From positions 1 to 35,401 of IMG/VR virus record IMGVR_UViG_3300045456_000031: DNA of 35,401 nt. One strand, given 5' to 3'. This document shows positions 1 through 6,952 of this stretch, piece by piece. The translations under genes and the position numbers were made by a program. A model generated the notes under the pieces. The model did not search any database. It was not told the DNA's origin and saw only the letters and a program-made list of their open reading frames with translations. This stretch comes from a virus. The stretch's first letter is position 1. The number at the start of each line of letters is the position of its first letter.

Positions 1-206
1 CCGCCGCCTGGGACGCCGCCTGGGACGCCGCCTGGGCCGCCGCCGGGGCCGCCGCCGGGGACGCCGCCGGGGCCGCCGCCGGGGACGCCCTCCAACCCAC
101 TGTCGACGACCTGCAGCAGTCCGCCCACAGCCTGTACCGGCAGATGATCGCAGCCGGCCCCCACGACCCGCAGGCACTCGCCGTCACCGAAGGAGCCACC
201 CTGTGA
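1..206 (+). CDS. C-terminal part of AAW-repeat protein (continues from 34891)
   Basis: This is the 3' part of the gene that starts at 34891 and runs off the right edge. The single base at 35401 plus bases 1-2 make a GCC codon, and the frame then stays open to a TGA at 204-206. Joined, the protein has about 238 residues. Residues here begin with repeats of the type AAWD, AAWA and AAAG, followed by a non-repetitive tail that ends in ATL. The stop overlaps the GTG start of the next gene (GTGA), which suggests coupling. Proteins with a globular N-terminus and AAW-rich tails are common in actinophages and actinobacterial plasmids, but their function is unknown to me. Confidence 0.8.
   Translation, partial: AAWDAAWDAAWAAAGAAAGDAAGAAAGDALQPTVDDLQQSAHSLYRQMIAAGPHDPQALAVTEGATL
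3..92 (+). repeat. Tandem 12-base repeat, left part
   Basis: Imperfect 12-base units (GAC or GCC, GCC, GCC, TGG or GGG) encode four-residue repeats. The array continues the one at the right end of the window. Across the joined ends the spacing gains one extra GCC codon, so the frame is kept but the 12-base phase shifts by 3. Confidence 0.85.
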
Positions 207-847
207 CCGCCACCGACACCCCCGACACCCTCGAAGCCGACGGCCGCGAACCCGCCCTCGGCTACTACGAAGGCCAACCCATCGTCGCCGCCGGCGTCAC
301 CATCAACAACGCCTCCGGCGGCCTCCACGACGCCGTGTCCATCGACCCTGTCCGGCTCGAGGTCGGCGACATCGTCCACGTCGTCCTCCGCTGCCTCGTC
401 CGCCCGCCCCAGTTCGACCCGGTCGACAAGGACAACGTCCGCGGGCCCCTCAAGCTCGTGAACCGGCTCCACGCCGAGGACGCCACGTTCGTGGACGCCG
501 AGCTGGTCGGTGGGCTCATCGACCAGCAGCGTGCCCGCATCGACGAGGTGAAGCAGCGGGAGAAGGACGGGCACGACGAACGTCAGCTCACGCTCGACGA
601 CGCCGATGACGACGGCGAGCCGGAGCAGCTCGGGTCGGTGCTCGACCAGGCCATCGACCTCGCCCAGGTGGCCGAGGACGGTGCTGCGTGGCGGCGTGAG
701 CGGACCGCGGAGCTGGATGCGCTCGGGAAGACCGAGCTGCAGGACCTCGCTCGCGACCAGGGGGTGCGCGGGTTCTCGTCGCTGACGAAGGCCGAGCTCG
801 TCGATGCCATCGTCGACGCCGAAGAAGGCGAGGCCCTCGATGGCTGA
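203..847 (+). CDS. Actinophage protein with C-terminal SAP/Rho-N-like motif
   Basis: 214 residues, GTG start inside a GTGA overlap with the upstream gene. Residues about 15-110 form a compact, mostly beta-rich region that resembles a conserved actinophage hypothetical protein usually found near recombination genes. A run of acidic residues follows (about 126-140). The last 40 residues hold a two-helix SAP or Rho-N-like motif (KTELQDLARDQGV, then SLTKAELVDAI), a type known to bind DNA or RNA. Position directly before the DEDDh exonuclease and RecT suggests a DNA recombination or ssDNA-binding role, but this is inference. No catalytic motif is visible. Confidence 0.85.
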   Translation: MTATDTPDTLEADGREPALGYYEGQPIVAAGVTINNASGGLHDAVSIDPVRLEVGDIVHVVLRCLVRPPQFDPVDKDNVRGPLKLVNRLHAEDATFVDAELVGGLIDQQRARIDEVKQREKDGHDERQLTLDDADDDGEPEQLGSVLDQAIDLAQVAEDGAAWRRERTAELDALGKTELQDLARDQGVRGFSSLTKAELVDAIVDAEEGEALDG

Positions 848-1433
848 GGTCTTCGTCGACGTCGAGACCACCGGGCTGCACGCACACCTCGGCGCCGTCC
901 CCTGGGAGATCGCGGCCGTCGAGGCCGACGGGACCGAGCACCTGTGGACGCTCCCACTCACCGACGTCCAGCTCGCGCTCGCCGACGAGGACTCCCTCAT
1001 CGTCAACGGCTGGCACGACCGCCGCCCCGGCGGGCTCACCATCTTCGAGAACCCCGCCACCGTGCAGGCCCGTTCCGCCAGCGAGATCGCGGCGCTGCTC
1101 GACGGACGCACCATCCTCGGCGTCAACGTCGGGTTCGACGTCGCGATGCTCGGCCCCTGGCTCCGCAGCTACGGGCACGACCTGACCGCGCACTACCGGC
1201 CGATCTCCGTGGAAGCGGTCGCGCTCGGGTGGCTCCACGGCCGCGCCGCGGGCGCCCGCACCGTCGTCCCGGCCGAAGCGCTCGCGTGGCCCTGGCGGTC
1301 GGACGACCTGTCGCGCGCCTGCGGCGTCGAACCGCCCGCGGACGACGACCGGCACACCGCCCTCGGTGACGCCCGCTGGGCCCGCCGCTGGTGGTTCCAC
1401 CTCCGCGACGGCGTCCCGACGAGCACCCCATGA
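840..1433 (+). CDS. DnaQ-like DEDDh 3'-5' exonuclease
   Basis: 197 residues from ATG 840; this start has a GAAGAAGG ribosome site and overlaps the upstream stop by 8 bases. All five acidic/His residues of a DEDDh exonuclease are visible: D7 and E9 in FVDVETTG (Exo I), D100 in GVNVGFDVAML (Exo II), and H172 and D177 in HTALGDA (Exo III). The family removes nucleotides from 3' ends of DNA or RNA with two metal ions. It lies three genes before RecT, with no RecE or lambda-Exo-like nuclease visible, so it may supply the end-processing step for RecT annealing (inference). Proofreading for a polymerase is less likely because no phage polymerase is present. Confidence 0.88.
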   Translation: MAEVFVDVETTGLHAHLGAVPWEIAAVEADGTEHLWTLPLTDVQLALADEDSLIVNGWHDRRPGGLTIFENPATVQARSASEIAALLDGRTILGVNVGFDVAMLGPWLRSYGHDLTAHYRPISVEAVALGWLHGRAAGARTVVPAEALAWPWRSDDLSRACGVEPPADDDRHTALGDARWARRWWFHLRDGVPTSTP

Positions 1434-1627
1434 ACCGCACCCGCCGCCGCCAGCTCCAACCCGGCGACCGCGTCCGCGTCACCCGCGGCTGGATCCAGAC
1501 CGTGGGGAAGCGTGGGACCGTCCGCGCCGTCAGCCCGGAGATCGTGACCGTCCACTACGACGGTGACCCCGACTGGATGACCGCCGCGCACCTCGGCGAC
1601 GACCTCGAACCGGCAGACGACCGATGA
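1430..1627 (+). CDS. Small KOW/SH3-like protein
   Basis: 65 residues starting at ATG 1430 in an ATGA overlap with the exonuclease stop. After a basic N-terminus (NRTRRRQ) comes a short beta-rich stretch, LQPGDRVRVTRG then GKRGTVRAVSPE, with the Gly and Val spacing of KOW or SH3-like barrels. It is the size of a single such domain. Similar small proteins are common in phage early operons; no specific function can be assigned. Confidence 0.72.
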   Translation: MNRTRRRQLQPGDRVRVTRGWIQTVGKRGTVRAVSPEIVTVHYDGDPDWMTAAHLGDDLEPADDR

Positions 1628-1950
1628 CGTCCGCCGCCGAAGTCCGCCACGACGCCGTCGTCCGGCTCATCGAACTCGCCGGCGACGAACGCTACGACCC
1701 CGACCTCATCGCGGGCCGCCGCACCTCCCTCGAGATGCTCCGCCGCCGGATCCTCGACCGCCGCCGCGGCGACCTCGCCGTCCTCGCCGAACTCGACCGG
1801 ATCTGGCCGCTCGCCACCGGGGACTCCGTCGCCCTCATCGACACCGTCCGCGCCGGAGGGCCCGCCCCCGCCGCCCCGGACGCCACCGCCGGCCCGCCGG
1901 CCACGCTCGCCGACCTCGAACAGGCACTCGCCGACTGGAGCGCACCATGA
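1624..1950 (+). CDS. Hypothetical early protein
   Basis: 108 residues, ATGA overlap on both sides, so it is probably translated with its neighbours. The first 70 residues look helical and rich in Arg and Leu (for example LEMLRRRILDRRR), then comes an Ala/Pro-rich linker (about 75-92) and a short helix ending at LADWSAP. I recognise no family or motif. Its place between a KOW-like protein and RecT suggests an accessory of the recombination module. Confidence 0.72.
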   Translation: MTSAAEVRHDAVVRLIELAGDERYDPDLIAGRRTSLEMLRRRILDRRRGDLAVLAELDRIWPLATGDSVALIDTVRAGGPAPAAPDATAGPPATLADLEQALADWSAP

Positions 1951-3206
1951 CGACCGGGACCGACCTCGCCCAGCGTGGCACCCAGCAGCCTGCCCTCGTC
2001 GGCCAGCTCGAAGAACTCGCCCCCCAGCTCGAACACCTCGGGGTCGACCCCGCCCGGTTCAAGCGGCTCATCCTCAACGAGGCACAGAAGAACCGGACGC
2101 TGCTGGAGTGCACCCCCGCGTCGTTCATCGGTGCGGTGTTCACCTCCGCGCAGCTCGGACTCGAACCCGGCCCGCTGCAGCAGTGCTTCCTCATCCCGCG
2201 GAACAACCGCCGCCGCGGCGTGAAGGAGGTGCAGTGGCTCCTCGGCTACCCGGGGATGGTCGAGCTCGCCCGCCGCGTCGGGGTGATCGTCCACGCCGGC
2301 ATCGTCCACGCCAACGACCGGTTCGAGGAACGACAGGGCTCAGACCCGCACCTCGAGCACGTCCCGAACCACCTCGACCCGGGCGAGGCCATCCTCTGGT
2401 ACGCGGTCGCCAGGTTCCCCGACGGTCGCAGCATCCACCGGGTGCTCAACAAGGCGGAGGTGGAGCGGCGCCGCAAGATGTCGTCCACGCCGTACAAGCC
2501 CGGGTCGCCCTGGTACGACCATTACGATGCGATGGCACGGAAGACCGCGATCCGGGCCCTGTGGTCCGACCTGCCGGCCGACCCGATGCTGCAGCGGGCC
2601 GCGGCGCTGGACGAGCAGGTCCTGGAGGTGTCCACGGTCGGGTCGCCGTCGGCTGGCCGTCCCGGGCTGGCGGCGCCGACGGCGGTCACCGCCTCCGACG
2701 ACGGCGGTGACGGCGGCGAGGAGCAGGCCGCCGACCCGCCGCAGCAGCAGCCGGCAGCCGACGCCGCCGGTGAGCAGCCGACGTTGCATCAGCTGCGGGA
2801 CCGGTGCCGTGAGCTCGGCCTGTCCCGGCAGGGCAGCCGCGACGAGCTGATCGCCCGCATCCGTGACGCCGAGGCGGCGGAGGACGTGGACGGGCAGGTC
2901 GAGGCGGAGGGCCGCGACGACGTCCCGCCGATGCCGCCCCCGCCAGACGACCCCGACGGCCCCGCGCCGCCAGCTGCGGCGCCGGCGGGGGAGGAGGCGG
3001 GCCCGTCGCTGCGGGACCGGATGGTCGCCGCGCTGCGGACCATCGGGGCGCAGCACCCGCAGTACGCGGACGTGTGGCACCGGATGGTCGCGCTGGTGCC
3101 GGAGCACCGGCTCGACGACGGGTGGGACGACGCGGATCAGGTCGCGCTGGGGGAGCTGGTGGCCGAGGTGGAGGAGCTCGCCGCGGAGGTTGAGGCCGAT
3201 GCCTGA
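1947..3206 (+). CDS. recT: RecT-family single-strand annealing protein with C-terminal SAP-like motif
   Basis: 419 residues, ATG in an ATGA overlap. Residues about 1-225 match RecT: FIGAVFTSAQLGLEPG, then LLGYPGMVELARR, a KAEVERRRKMS segment, and YDAMARKTAIRAL. RecT anneals complementary single strands and works with an exonuclease. After the core there is a long Ala/Asp/Pro-rich linker (about 230-275), a SAP-like helix pair (LHQLRDRCRELGL and SRDELIARIRDAE, about 278-310), another acidic and Pro-rich linker, and a final helical piece. The core is usually about 250-350 residues, so the C-terminal extension is unusual. The DEDDh protein upstream is the likely partner nuclease. Confidence 0.93.
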   Translation: MTTGTDLAQRGTQQPALVGQLEELAPQLEHLGVDPARFKRLILNEAQKNRTLLECTPASFIGAVFTSAQLGLEPGPLQQCFLIPRNNRRRGVKEVQWLLGYPGMVELARRVGVIVHAGIVHANDRFEERQGSDPHLEHVPNHLDPGEAILWYAVARFPDGRSIHRVLNKAEVERRRKMSSTPYKPGSPWYDHYDAMARKTAIRALWSDLPADPMLQRAAALDEQVLEVSTVGSPSAGRPGLAAPTAVTASDDGGDGGEEQAADPPQQQPAADAAGEQPTLHQLRDRCRELGLSRQGSRDELIARIRDAEAAEDVDGQVEAEGRDDVPPMPPPPDDPDGPAPPAAAPAGEEAGPSLRDRMVAALRTIGAQHPQYADVWHRMVALVPEHRLDDGWDDADQVALGELVAEVEELAAEVEADA

Positions 3207-3561
3207 GCGGATCCAGCGCAAGCGCACCCGCGGCTGGCGCAAGCCCGACGGCGCCGTAGTCGTGTCCCGGCCCTCGAAGTGGGGGAACCCGTGGCGGGTC
3301 GTCGAGCACCCCATGGGATGGGGCATCCAGCACGAACGCTCCACCGCCCTGATCGCCGCCTGGCCGACCCGCCACGGAGCTGCAGCACAGGCCGTGTCCT
3401 TCTACTGCCGCGCCCTTCAGACCGGCCAGCTCGAGGTCGTCCCGCTCGAGGTGACGCGCGAGCTGGCCGGCCGTGACCTGGCCTGCTGGTGCCCGCTCGA
3501 CCAGCCCTGCCACGCCGACGTGCTCCTTGAGATCGCCAACCAGGGGGCCACCGATGCCTGA
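3199..3561 (+). CDS. DUF4326 family protein
   Basis: 120 residues from ATG 3199, overlapping the RecT stop by 8 bases. The DUF4326 hallmarks are present: SKWGNPW near residue 30 and ELAGRDLACWCPLDQPCHAD near the end, with three Cys and a His that could bind metal. The family is common in phages and some bacteria and its biochemical role is unknown. Its place after RecT suggests a nucleic-acid-related task. Confidence 0.88.
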   Translation: MPERIQRKRTRGWRKPDGAVVVSRPSKWGNPWRVVEHPMGWGIQHERSTALIAAWPTRHGAAAQAVSFYCRALQTGQLEVVPLEVTRELAGRDLACWCPLDQPCHADVLLEIANQGATDA

Positions 3562-3712
3562 CCGCCGCTACGCCCCCTCCGGCTACCCGTTCTGCACGTG
3601 GCCCGGCTGCCGGACCCTCGGCACCTACCCCGGCGACCGCTGCGGACGACACGACCGCCGCGACCTCCCACAGCTCGAACTCGACCTCCAGCAGCAGGAG
3701 GTGAGCGCGTGA
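3554..3712 (+). CDS. Small zinc-knuckle protein
   Basis: 52 residues from ATG 3554, overlapping the upstream stop by 8 bases. A probable zinc site is made by CTWPGC near residue 14 and CGRHD near residue 29, after which the chain ends with an LELDL helix. The DNA for its C-terminal half (3601-3687) is duplicated almost exactly at 4551-4637, where it is joined to a different gene. Function unknown. Confidence 0.75.
   Translation: MPDRRYAPSGYPFCTWPGCRTLGTYPGDRCGRHDRRDLPQLELDLQQQEVSA
3601..3687 (+). repeat. 87-bp direct repeat, copy A
   Basis: Matches 4551-4637 at 85 of 87 positions (differences in the first ten bases and at CGGCGACC/CGGTGACC). In this copy the sequence is the natural 3' half of the small zinc-knuckle gene. 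The other copy is fused to a RuvC-like N-terminus, so copy A is probably the donor. Confidence 0.93.
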
Positions 3713-4128
3713 GCGTCCAGACCGCCCTCGACCTCCACACCCCCGACGTCGCCACCATCGTGTCCAACGGCGCGATCGCCAAGCTCGTCTACGGCGTCAA
3801 CGGCCGCCCACCGTCGCGCCGCGTCCTCACTGCTACCGCCGAGCGCCTGGCCGCCGTCACCCCGGCCCACATCGCCGACGGGCAGACCGTCCCCGCCGAA
3901 GGGACCTGGAAGCGCATCCGGCAGCTGCTCGACGCCGGGTTCACCAAGGCCGAGATCGGCCGGCACGTCCACGGCCCCCACGCCAAGACGCTGCAGCTGT
4001 CCCGCAAGCAGGTCCACGCCGGCAACGCCCGCGCCGTCGCCCAGCTTCACGCCCGCTGGGCCGCCGGCGACCTCCAACCCACCGGCCGCCTGCCCCGGCC
4101 GAGCAAGGAGGCCACCGATGTGGCGTGA
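3709..4128 (+). CDS. HTH-type early regulatory protein
   Basis: 139 residues from GTG 3709 (GTGA overlap). After an N-terminal region with GAIAKLVYGVNGRPPSRRV, a helical segment contains GTWKRIRQLLDAGFTKAEIG followed by HAKTLQLSRKQV, which resembles a helix-turn-helix. Proteins of this kind often precede WhiB genes in actinophages. It overlaps the WhiB gene by 11 bases. A DNA-binding regulator is likely; the target is unknown. Confidence 0.72.
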   Translation: MSVQTALDLHTPDVATIVSNGAIAKLVYGVNGRPPSRRVLTATAERLAAVTPAHIADGQTVPAEGTWKRIRQLLDAGFTKAEIGRHVHGPHAKTLQLSRKQVHAGNARAVAQLHARWAAGDLQPTGRLPRPSKEATDVA

Positions 4129-4477
4129 CCAAGCCGCCTGCCTTGGCGCGGACCCGACCCTTTTCGAGTCCGAAGGCAGGGGACAGATCCCGATCGACGG
4201 GCTCCGCATCTGCACCAACTGTCCGGTCCGCGACGACTGCCTCGACGAGGCCCTCGCGACCGACACCCTCGACGACGACCTCGTCTGGGGCGGCACCACT
4301 CCGAAGAACCGTGCCGAGGTCCGCATGGGACGCATGACCCGCGACGAAGCGAAGGCCGCCGGCGACCGCGTCGCCTACGCCACCCGCACCACCGCCGAAC
4401 GGATCGCCCAGGACGAACCGTGGCTGCTACCCGTCGAGGCCGTGGCCGTCCCCATCCGCCGGCGGTGGACCGCGTGA
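4118..4477 (+). CDS. whiB: WhiB-family iron-sulfur transcription regulator
   Basis: 119 residues, ATG 4118. It shows the four WhiB cysteines C8, C32, C35 and C41 (CTNCPVRDDC) that hold a 4Fe-4S cluster, the N-terminal WRDQAAC motif, and the beta-turn VWGGTTPKNR that contacts the sigma factor region in this family. A longer C-terminal tail follows. WhiB proteins occur almost only in actinobacteria and their phages, so this gene anchors the host assignment. Phage copies are known or thought to alter host gene expression and superinfection. The stop overlaps the next GTG start. Confidence 0.95.
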   Translation: MWRDQAACLGADPTLFESEGRGQIPIDGLRICTNCPVRDDCLDEALATDTLDDDLVWGGTTPKNRAEVRMGRMTRDEAKAAGDRVAYATRTTAERIAQDEPWLLPVEAVAVPIRRRWTA

Positions 4478-4659
4478 ACGTCCTCGCGCTCGACCTGTCC
4501 CTCACCGCCACCGGCATCGCCCTCCCCGCCGGCGTCCCCGCCACCCTCAAGCCCGGCGGCCGGACCCTCGGCACCTACCCCGGTGACCGCTGCGGACGAC
4601 ACGACCGCCGCGACCTCCCACAGCTCGAACTCGACCTGGAGGCGCCCGCCCATGGCTGA
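4474..4659 (+). CDS. Chimeric ORF: RuvC-like N-terminus joined to duplicated zinc-knuckle C-terminus
   Basis: 61 residues from GTG 4474 (GTGA overlap with WhiB). The first 29 residues (NVLALDLSLTATGIALP, then TLKPGG) look like the start of a RuvC-like resolvase, with the first catalytic Asp in ALDLS. At about base 4551 it switches into the 87-bp duplicated piece of the zinc-knuckle gene at 3601-3687, in the same reading frame as the donor. The rest of the RuvC fold is absent and only the CGRHD half of the zinc site is copied. It is most likely an inactive recombination remnant, though it is open and has good start and stop coupling. An intact RuvC-like gene lies 190 bases downstream. Confidence 0.7.
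   Translation: MNVLALDLSLTATGIALPAGVPATLKPGGRTLGTYPGDRCGRHDRRDLPQLELDLEAPAHG
4551..4637 (+). repeat. 87-bp direct repeat, copy B
   Basis: Second copy of 3601-3687 (85/87 identical). The left border coincides with the end of RuvC-like similarity; the right border is just before the ribosome site of the 4652 gene. The near identity implies a recent event relative to the divergence of the surrounding genes. Confidence 0.93.
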
Positions 4660-4852
4660 CCCCCACGTCTCCGACCGCCTCGCCGCCGAACGCGCCGAAC
4701 TCGAAGCCGGCTACCGCCAGATCGCCCACTGGAACCACATCGCCCGCCTCTGGGCCGACGCCGACCCCACCCGCCGCGGCAACCCCGGCAAACCCCTCAC
4801 CGTCCGCCAACTCCTCGCCCTCGAGCACCACACGGAGACGCGCTCATGCTGA
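4652..4852 (+). CDS. Hypothetical small protein
   Basis: 66 residues, ATG 4652 with a CTGGAGG ribosome site, overlapping the chimeric ORF stop by 8 bases. Mostly helical (LAAERAELEAGYRQIAHW) with a Leu-rich end (LTVRQLLALEHH). No family recognised. It ends in the start of the RuvC-like gene. Confidence 0.7.
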   Translation: MADPHVSDRLAAERAELEAGYRQIAHWNHIARLWADADPTRRGNPGKPLTVRQLLALEHHTETRSC

Positions 4853-5463
4853 ACGTGCTCGCCCTCGACGTCTCCATCCGAGCCACCGGCTACGCCACCA
4901 TCGTCGACCTCCACGACGGCGCCACCGAGACCGTCGCCGGCCTCATCACCCCCACCGTCCGCCGCAACGGACGGCCCCACAAGCTCACCGGCATCGCACG
5001 CCTCCCCGCCATCGCCGGCCAGATCGTCACCCGCGCCCGCCGCCACGACGCCCGCCTCGTCGCCATCGAGGGCTACGCCTACGGCGCCCAGTCCCAGGCC
5101 GTCACCAAGCTCGCCGAACTCGGCGGCGTCATCCGCACCGCCCTCTGGGGTGCCGGCATCCCCTACATCGAGGTCGCGTCCAACACCATCAAGGCGTACG
5201 CGTGCGGGAACGGCCGCGCCGACAAGGACGCCATGGTCGCCGCCGCCCAAGACCTCTACGGCTACCGCGGCCGCGACCACAACATCGCCGACGCGATGCA
5301 CCTCCACGCCCTCGTCGCCGACGCGTTGGGGCAGGGGTACGCCCCCGACCTGGCCTCACCCGCGCAGCGCACCAAGCGCCGCGACGCGATCGCCACCGTC
5401 GTCCCCCTCCTCCCACCCCAGGGAGTCCTCACCGCACCACCCACGGAGGCACCCCATGCATGA
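4846..5463 (+). CDS. RuvC-like Holliday junction resolvase
   Basis: 205 residues, ATG 4846. Carries the RNase H-fold acidic residues expected of a RuvC-type resolvase: D8 in LALDVS, E75 in VAIEGYAYG, and D144/D149 in RDHNIADAMHLHAL, with a conserved K-D pair in RADKDAM. RuvC enzymes cut four-way junctions; phage versions resolve recombination and replication intermediates before packaging. It sits between the RecT module and the replication initiator, as expected for late steps of recombination. The last 35 residues are Pro-rich and probably disordered. Confidence 0.9.
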   Translation: MLNVLALDVSIRATGYATIVDLHDGATETVAGLITPTVRRNGRPHKLTGIARLPAIAGQIVTRARRHDARLVAIEGYAYGAQSQAVTKLAELGGVIRTALWGAGIPYIEVASNTIKAYACGNGRADKDAMVAAAQDLYGYRGRDHNIADAMHLHALVADALGQGYAPDLASPAQRTKRRDAIATVVPLLPPQGVLTAPPTEAPHA

Positions 5464-5839
5464 CCACCCCCTCGACGACCGCGCCAACGCCGCCATCGAC
5501 CTCATCGGCCGCACCGGCGCCACCCAGCTCGAGGTCGGCTACCTCCACGACGACGTCCCCACCGACCAGGCCGCCTGGTGGGCCACCGCCCTCTACCGCG
5601 GCGCCAAGGTCACCGTCGAAGCCAAGCGGTCACCTGTGCACGCCCTCGACGCGCTCCTCGCCCGCCTCCTCGACGGAGCCACCTGCCGCTGGTGCGCGCG
5701 TCCCGTCACCAACCTCGCCTCGAAGGACCCCCGACGCCACTGCCGCTACCGGCGCGACGGCGACCGGTACGTCCGCGGCTGCGTCGACACGCACCACGAG
5801 ACCACCGTCCCCGTGCCCGACTGGGTCCGCCAGCCCTGA
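5456..5839 (+). CDS. Conserved actinophage protein with C-terminal zinc motif
   Basis: 127 residues from ATG 5456 (8-base overlap). The N-terminal part contains ANAAIDLIGRTGATQ and EVGYLHDDVPTDQAAWWATA, a pattern I associate with a widespread actinophage hypothetical family. Residues about 82-115 hold a probable zinc site (CRWC, then HCRY and GCVDTHH). An ATG at 5460 in another frame opens only an Arg/Pro/Thr-rich shadow. Function unknown; its place between RuvC and the initiator suggests DNA metabolism. Confidence 0.82.
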   Translation: MHDHPLDDRANAAIDLIGRTGATQLEVGYLHDDVPTDQAAWWATALYRGAKVTVEAKRSPVHALDALLARLLDGATCRWCARPVTNLASKDPRRHCRYRRDGDRYVRGCVDTHHETTVPVPDWVRQP

Positions 5840-5878
5840 CCGTCCCCGCCCCACCCACGACCCCCCCCAGGAGCTCGC

Positions 5879-6952
5879 GTGACCCCACGACAGCGCGTCA
5901 ACCGACACGCCTGGTGGAAGGCCCTCCGCGCCTCCGACCTCCCACCCCGTGCGCGCCTCCTCGCATTCGTCCTCTCCACCTGGATGGCCGCCGACGGCAC
6001 CAAGTGCTACCCCGGCCAGGACGCCATCGCCGACGCCTGCGGCTGGACCGACCGGACCACCGTCCGCCGCGCCACCACCGAACTCGAGGACGCCGGCTAC
6101 ATCGAGATCGTCCGCTACGGCGGCATCCGCGTCCCCGGCCGCTCCCAGAAGACGCACCGCTACTGGCCCACCATCCCAGCCGACCAGTGCGGCAGGAGAG
6201 CCGCACTGGAACCCGACGACCAGTGCGGCAGCAGCGCCGCACTGGACACCCCGACCAGTGCGGCAGGAGAGCCCCATTGGTCGCCGGGACCAGTGCGGCA
6301 GAACAGCCCGACCAGTGCGGCAGAACAGCCCGACCAGTGCGGCTCAGCTGCCGCACAAGGCTTCCAGGGGGAAGAAGTACCCAGTCTGGACAACCCCCCA
6401 CACACGCGCGCACGCGAGGACGACTTCCCGCCGCCCCCCGCCGAACTCACCACCGCGAACGAGGGGGGGAAGAAGAACCAGCCCCTCGACCACCTGATCC
6501 GCCGCCTCGGCCTCGACGTCCGCCGCCCCACCGACGAACTACGCCGCAACCTCGACGCCTGCCTCGCCGCCGGCTGGACCGTCCCCCTCATCGTCAAGCG
6601 CCTCAGCCACAACCCGCCCGAGACCATCCACTCGCCGCCCGGCTGGCTCACCGACCAGCTCGGCGCGCTGTCCCGCCAGGAGTCGCCCCAGCGGCGCCGC
6701 CAGCGAGTCGACGCCGAGATCGACGCCCGCGCCCAGGCCGCGGCCGTCGAGGACGCCGCACTCGCCGAAGCCGAACGACGCCTCGACGAAGCCGCTCGCC
6801 ACCTCGAGAGCCTCCCCGACGACGAGCGAGCCGAGCTCGAGGCCAAGGCCCGCGGCCAGTTCCCGCACCCCGACCTCGTCCCACGCAAGTCGATGCTCGC
6901 CGAGGTCCACCGGCTGCTCACCGGCGCCGACCTGGAGGACGCCCACCGATGA
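5879..6952 (+). CDS. Winged-helix replication initiator containing the iterons
   Basis: 357 residues, GTG 5879 with an AGGAG ribosome site. Residues about 20-90 form a winged helix (ARLLAFVLSTWM, then YPGQDAIADACGWTDRTTVR and LEDAGYIEI) typical of phage and plasmid initiators. Residues about 101-160 are low-complexity because the DNA carries six iterons read in different frames. The C-terminal half has a conserved helical block (LRRNLDACLAAGWTVPLIVK) and a charged coiled coil (about 275-330). By analogy with lambda O, the protein would bind repeats inside its own gene and start replication, then recruit host helicase. No phage helicase or polymerase is present. A plain transcription regulator is possible but less likely given the iterons. 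Confidence 0.82.
   Translation: MTPRQRVNRHAWWKALRASDLPPRARLLAFVLSTWMAADGTKCYPGQDAIADACGWTDRTTVRRATTELEDAGYIEIVRYGGIRVPGRSQKTHRYWPTIPADQCGRRAALEPDDQCGSSAALDTPTSAAGEPHWSPGPVRQNSPTSAAEQPDQCGSAAAQGFQGEEVPSLDNPPHTRAREDDFPPPPAELTTANEGGKKNQPLDHLIRRLGLDVRRPTDELRRNLDACLAAGWTVPLIVKRLSHNPPETIHSPPGWLTDQLGALSRQESPQRRRQRVDAEIDARAQAAAVEDAALAEAERRLDEAARHLESLPDDERAELEAKARGQFPHPDLVPRKSMLAEVHRLLTGADLEDAHR
6182..6356 (+). repeat. Six iterons with inverted partners: candidate replication origin
   Basis: The 12-mer GACCAGTGCGGC occurs exactly six times, starting at 6182, 6218, 6253, 6288, 6310 and 6332 (steps 36, 35, 35, 22, 22). Exact inverted partners GCCGCACTGG lie at 6200-6209 and 6236-6245, making perfect 10-bp dyads with the first two copies; a degenerate partner is at 6271-6280 and a partial one at 6350-6356. 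The copies fall in all three reading frames (protein shows DQCG, TSAA and PVRQ), so DNA rather than protein is conserved. A somewhat less GC-rich stretch (about 6357-6395) follows and could be an unwinding site. Confidence 0.88.

Noticed and set aside
804-839. Longer start (804) for the DEDDh exonuclease
   Set aside because: Would add 12 residues deep inside the previous gene; ATG 840 has a good ribosome site and places the first motif at the usual distance from the N-terminus.
6182-6356. CRISPR-like repeats
   Set aside because: Spacing of 22-36 bases with repeat-like spacers, no cas genes, and location inside an initiator ORF fit iterons, not a CRISPR array.
5578-6948. Long plus-strand open stretch rich in Arg and Pro overlapping the initiator
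   Set aside because: Out-of-frame shadow. Only its last part (6949-7239) is a real gene with its own ATGA start.
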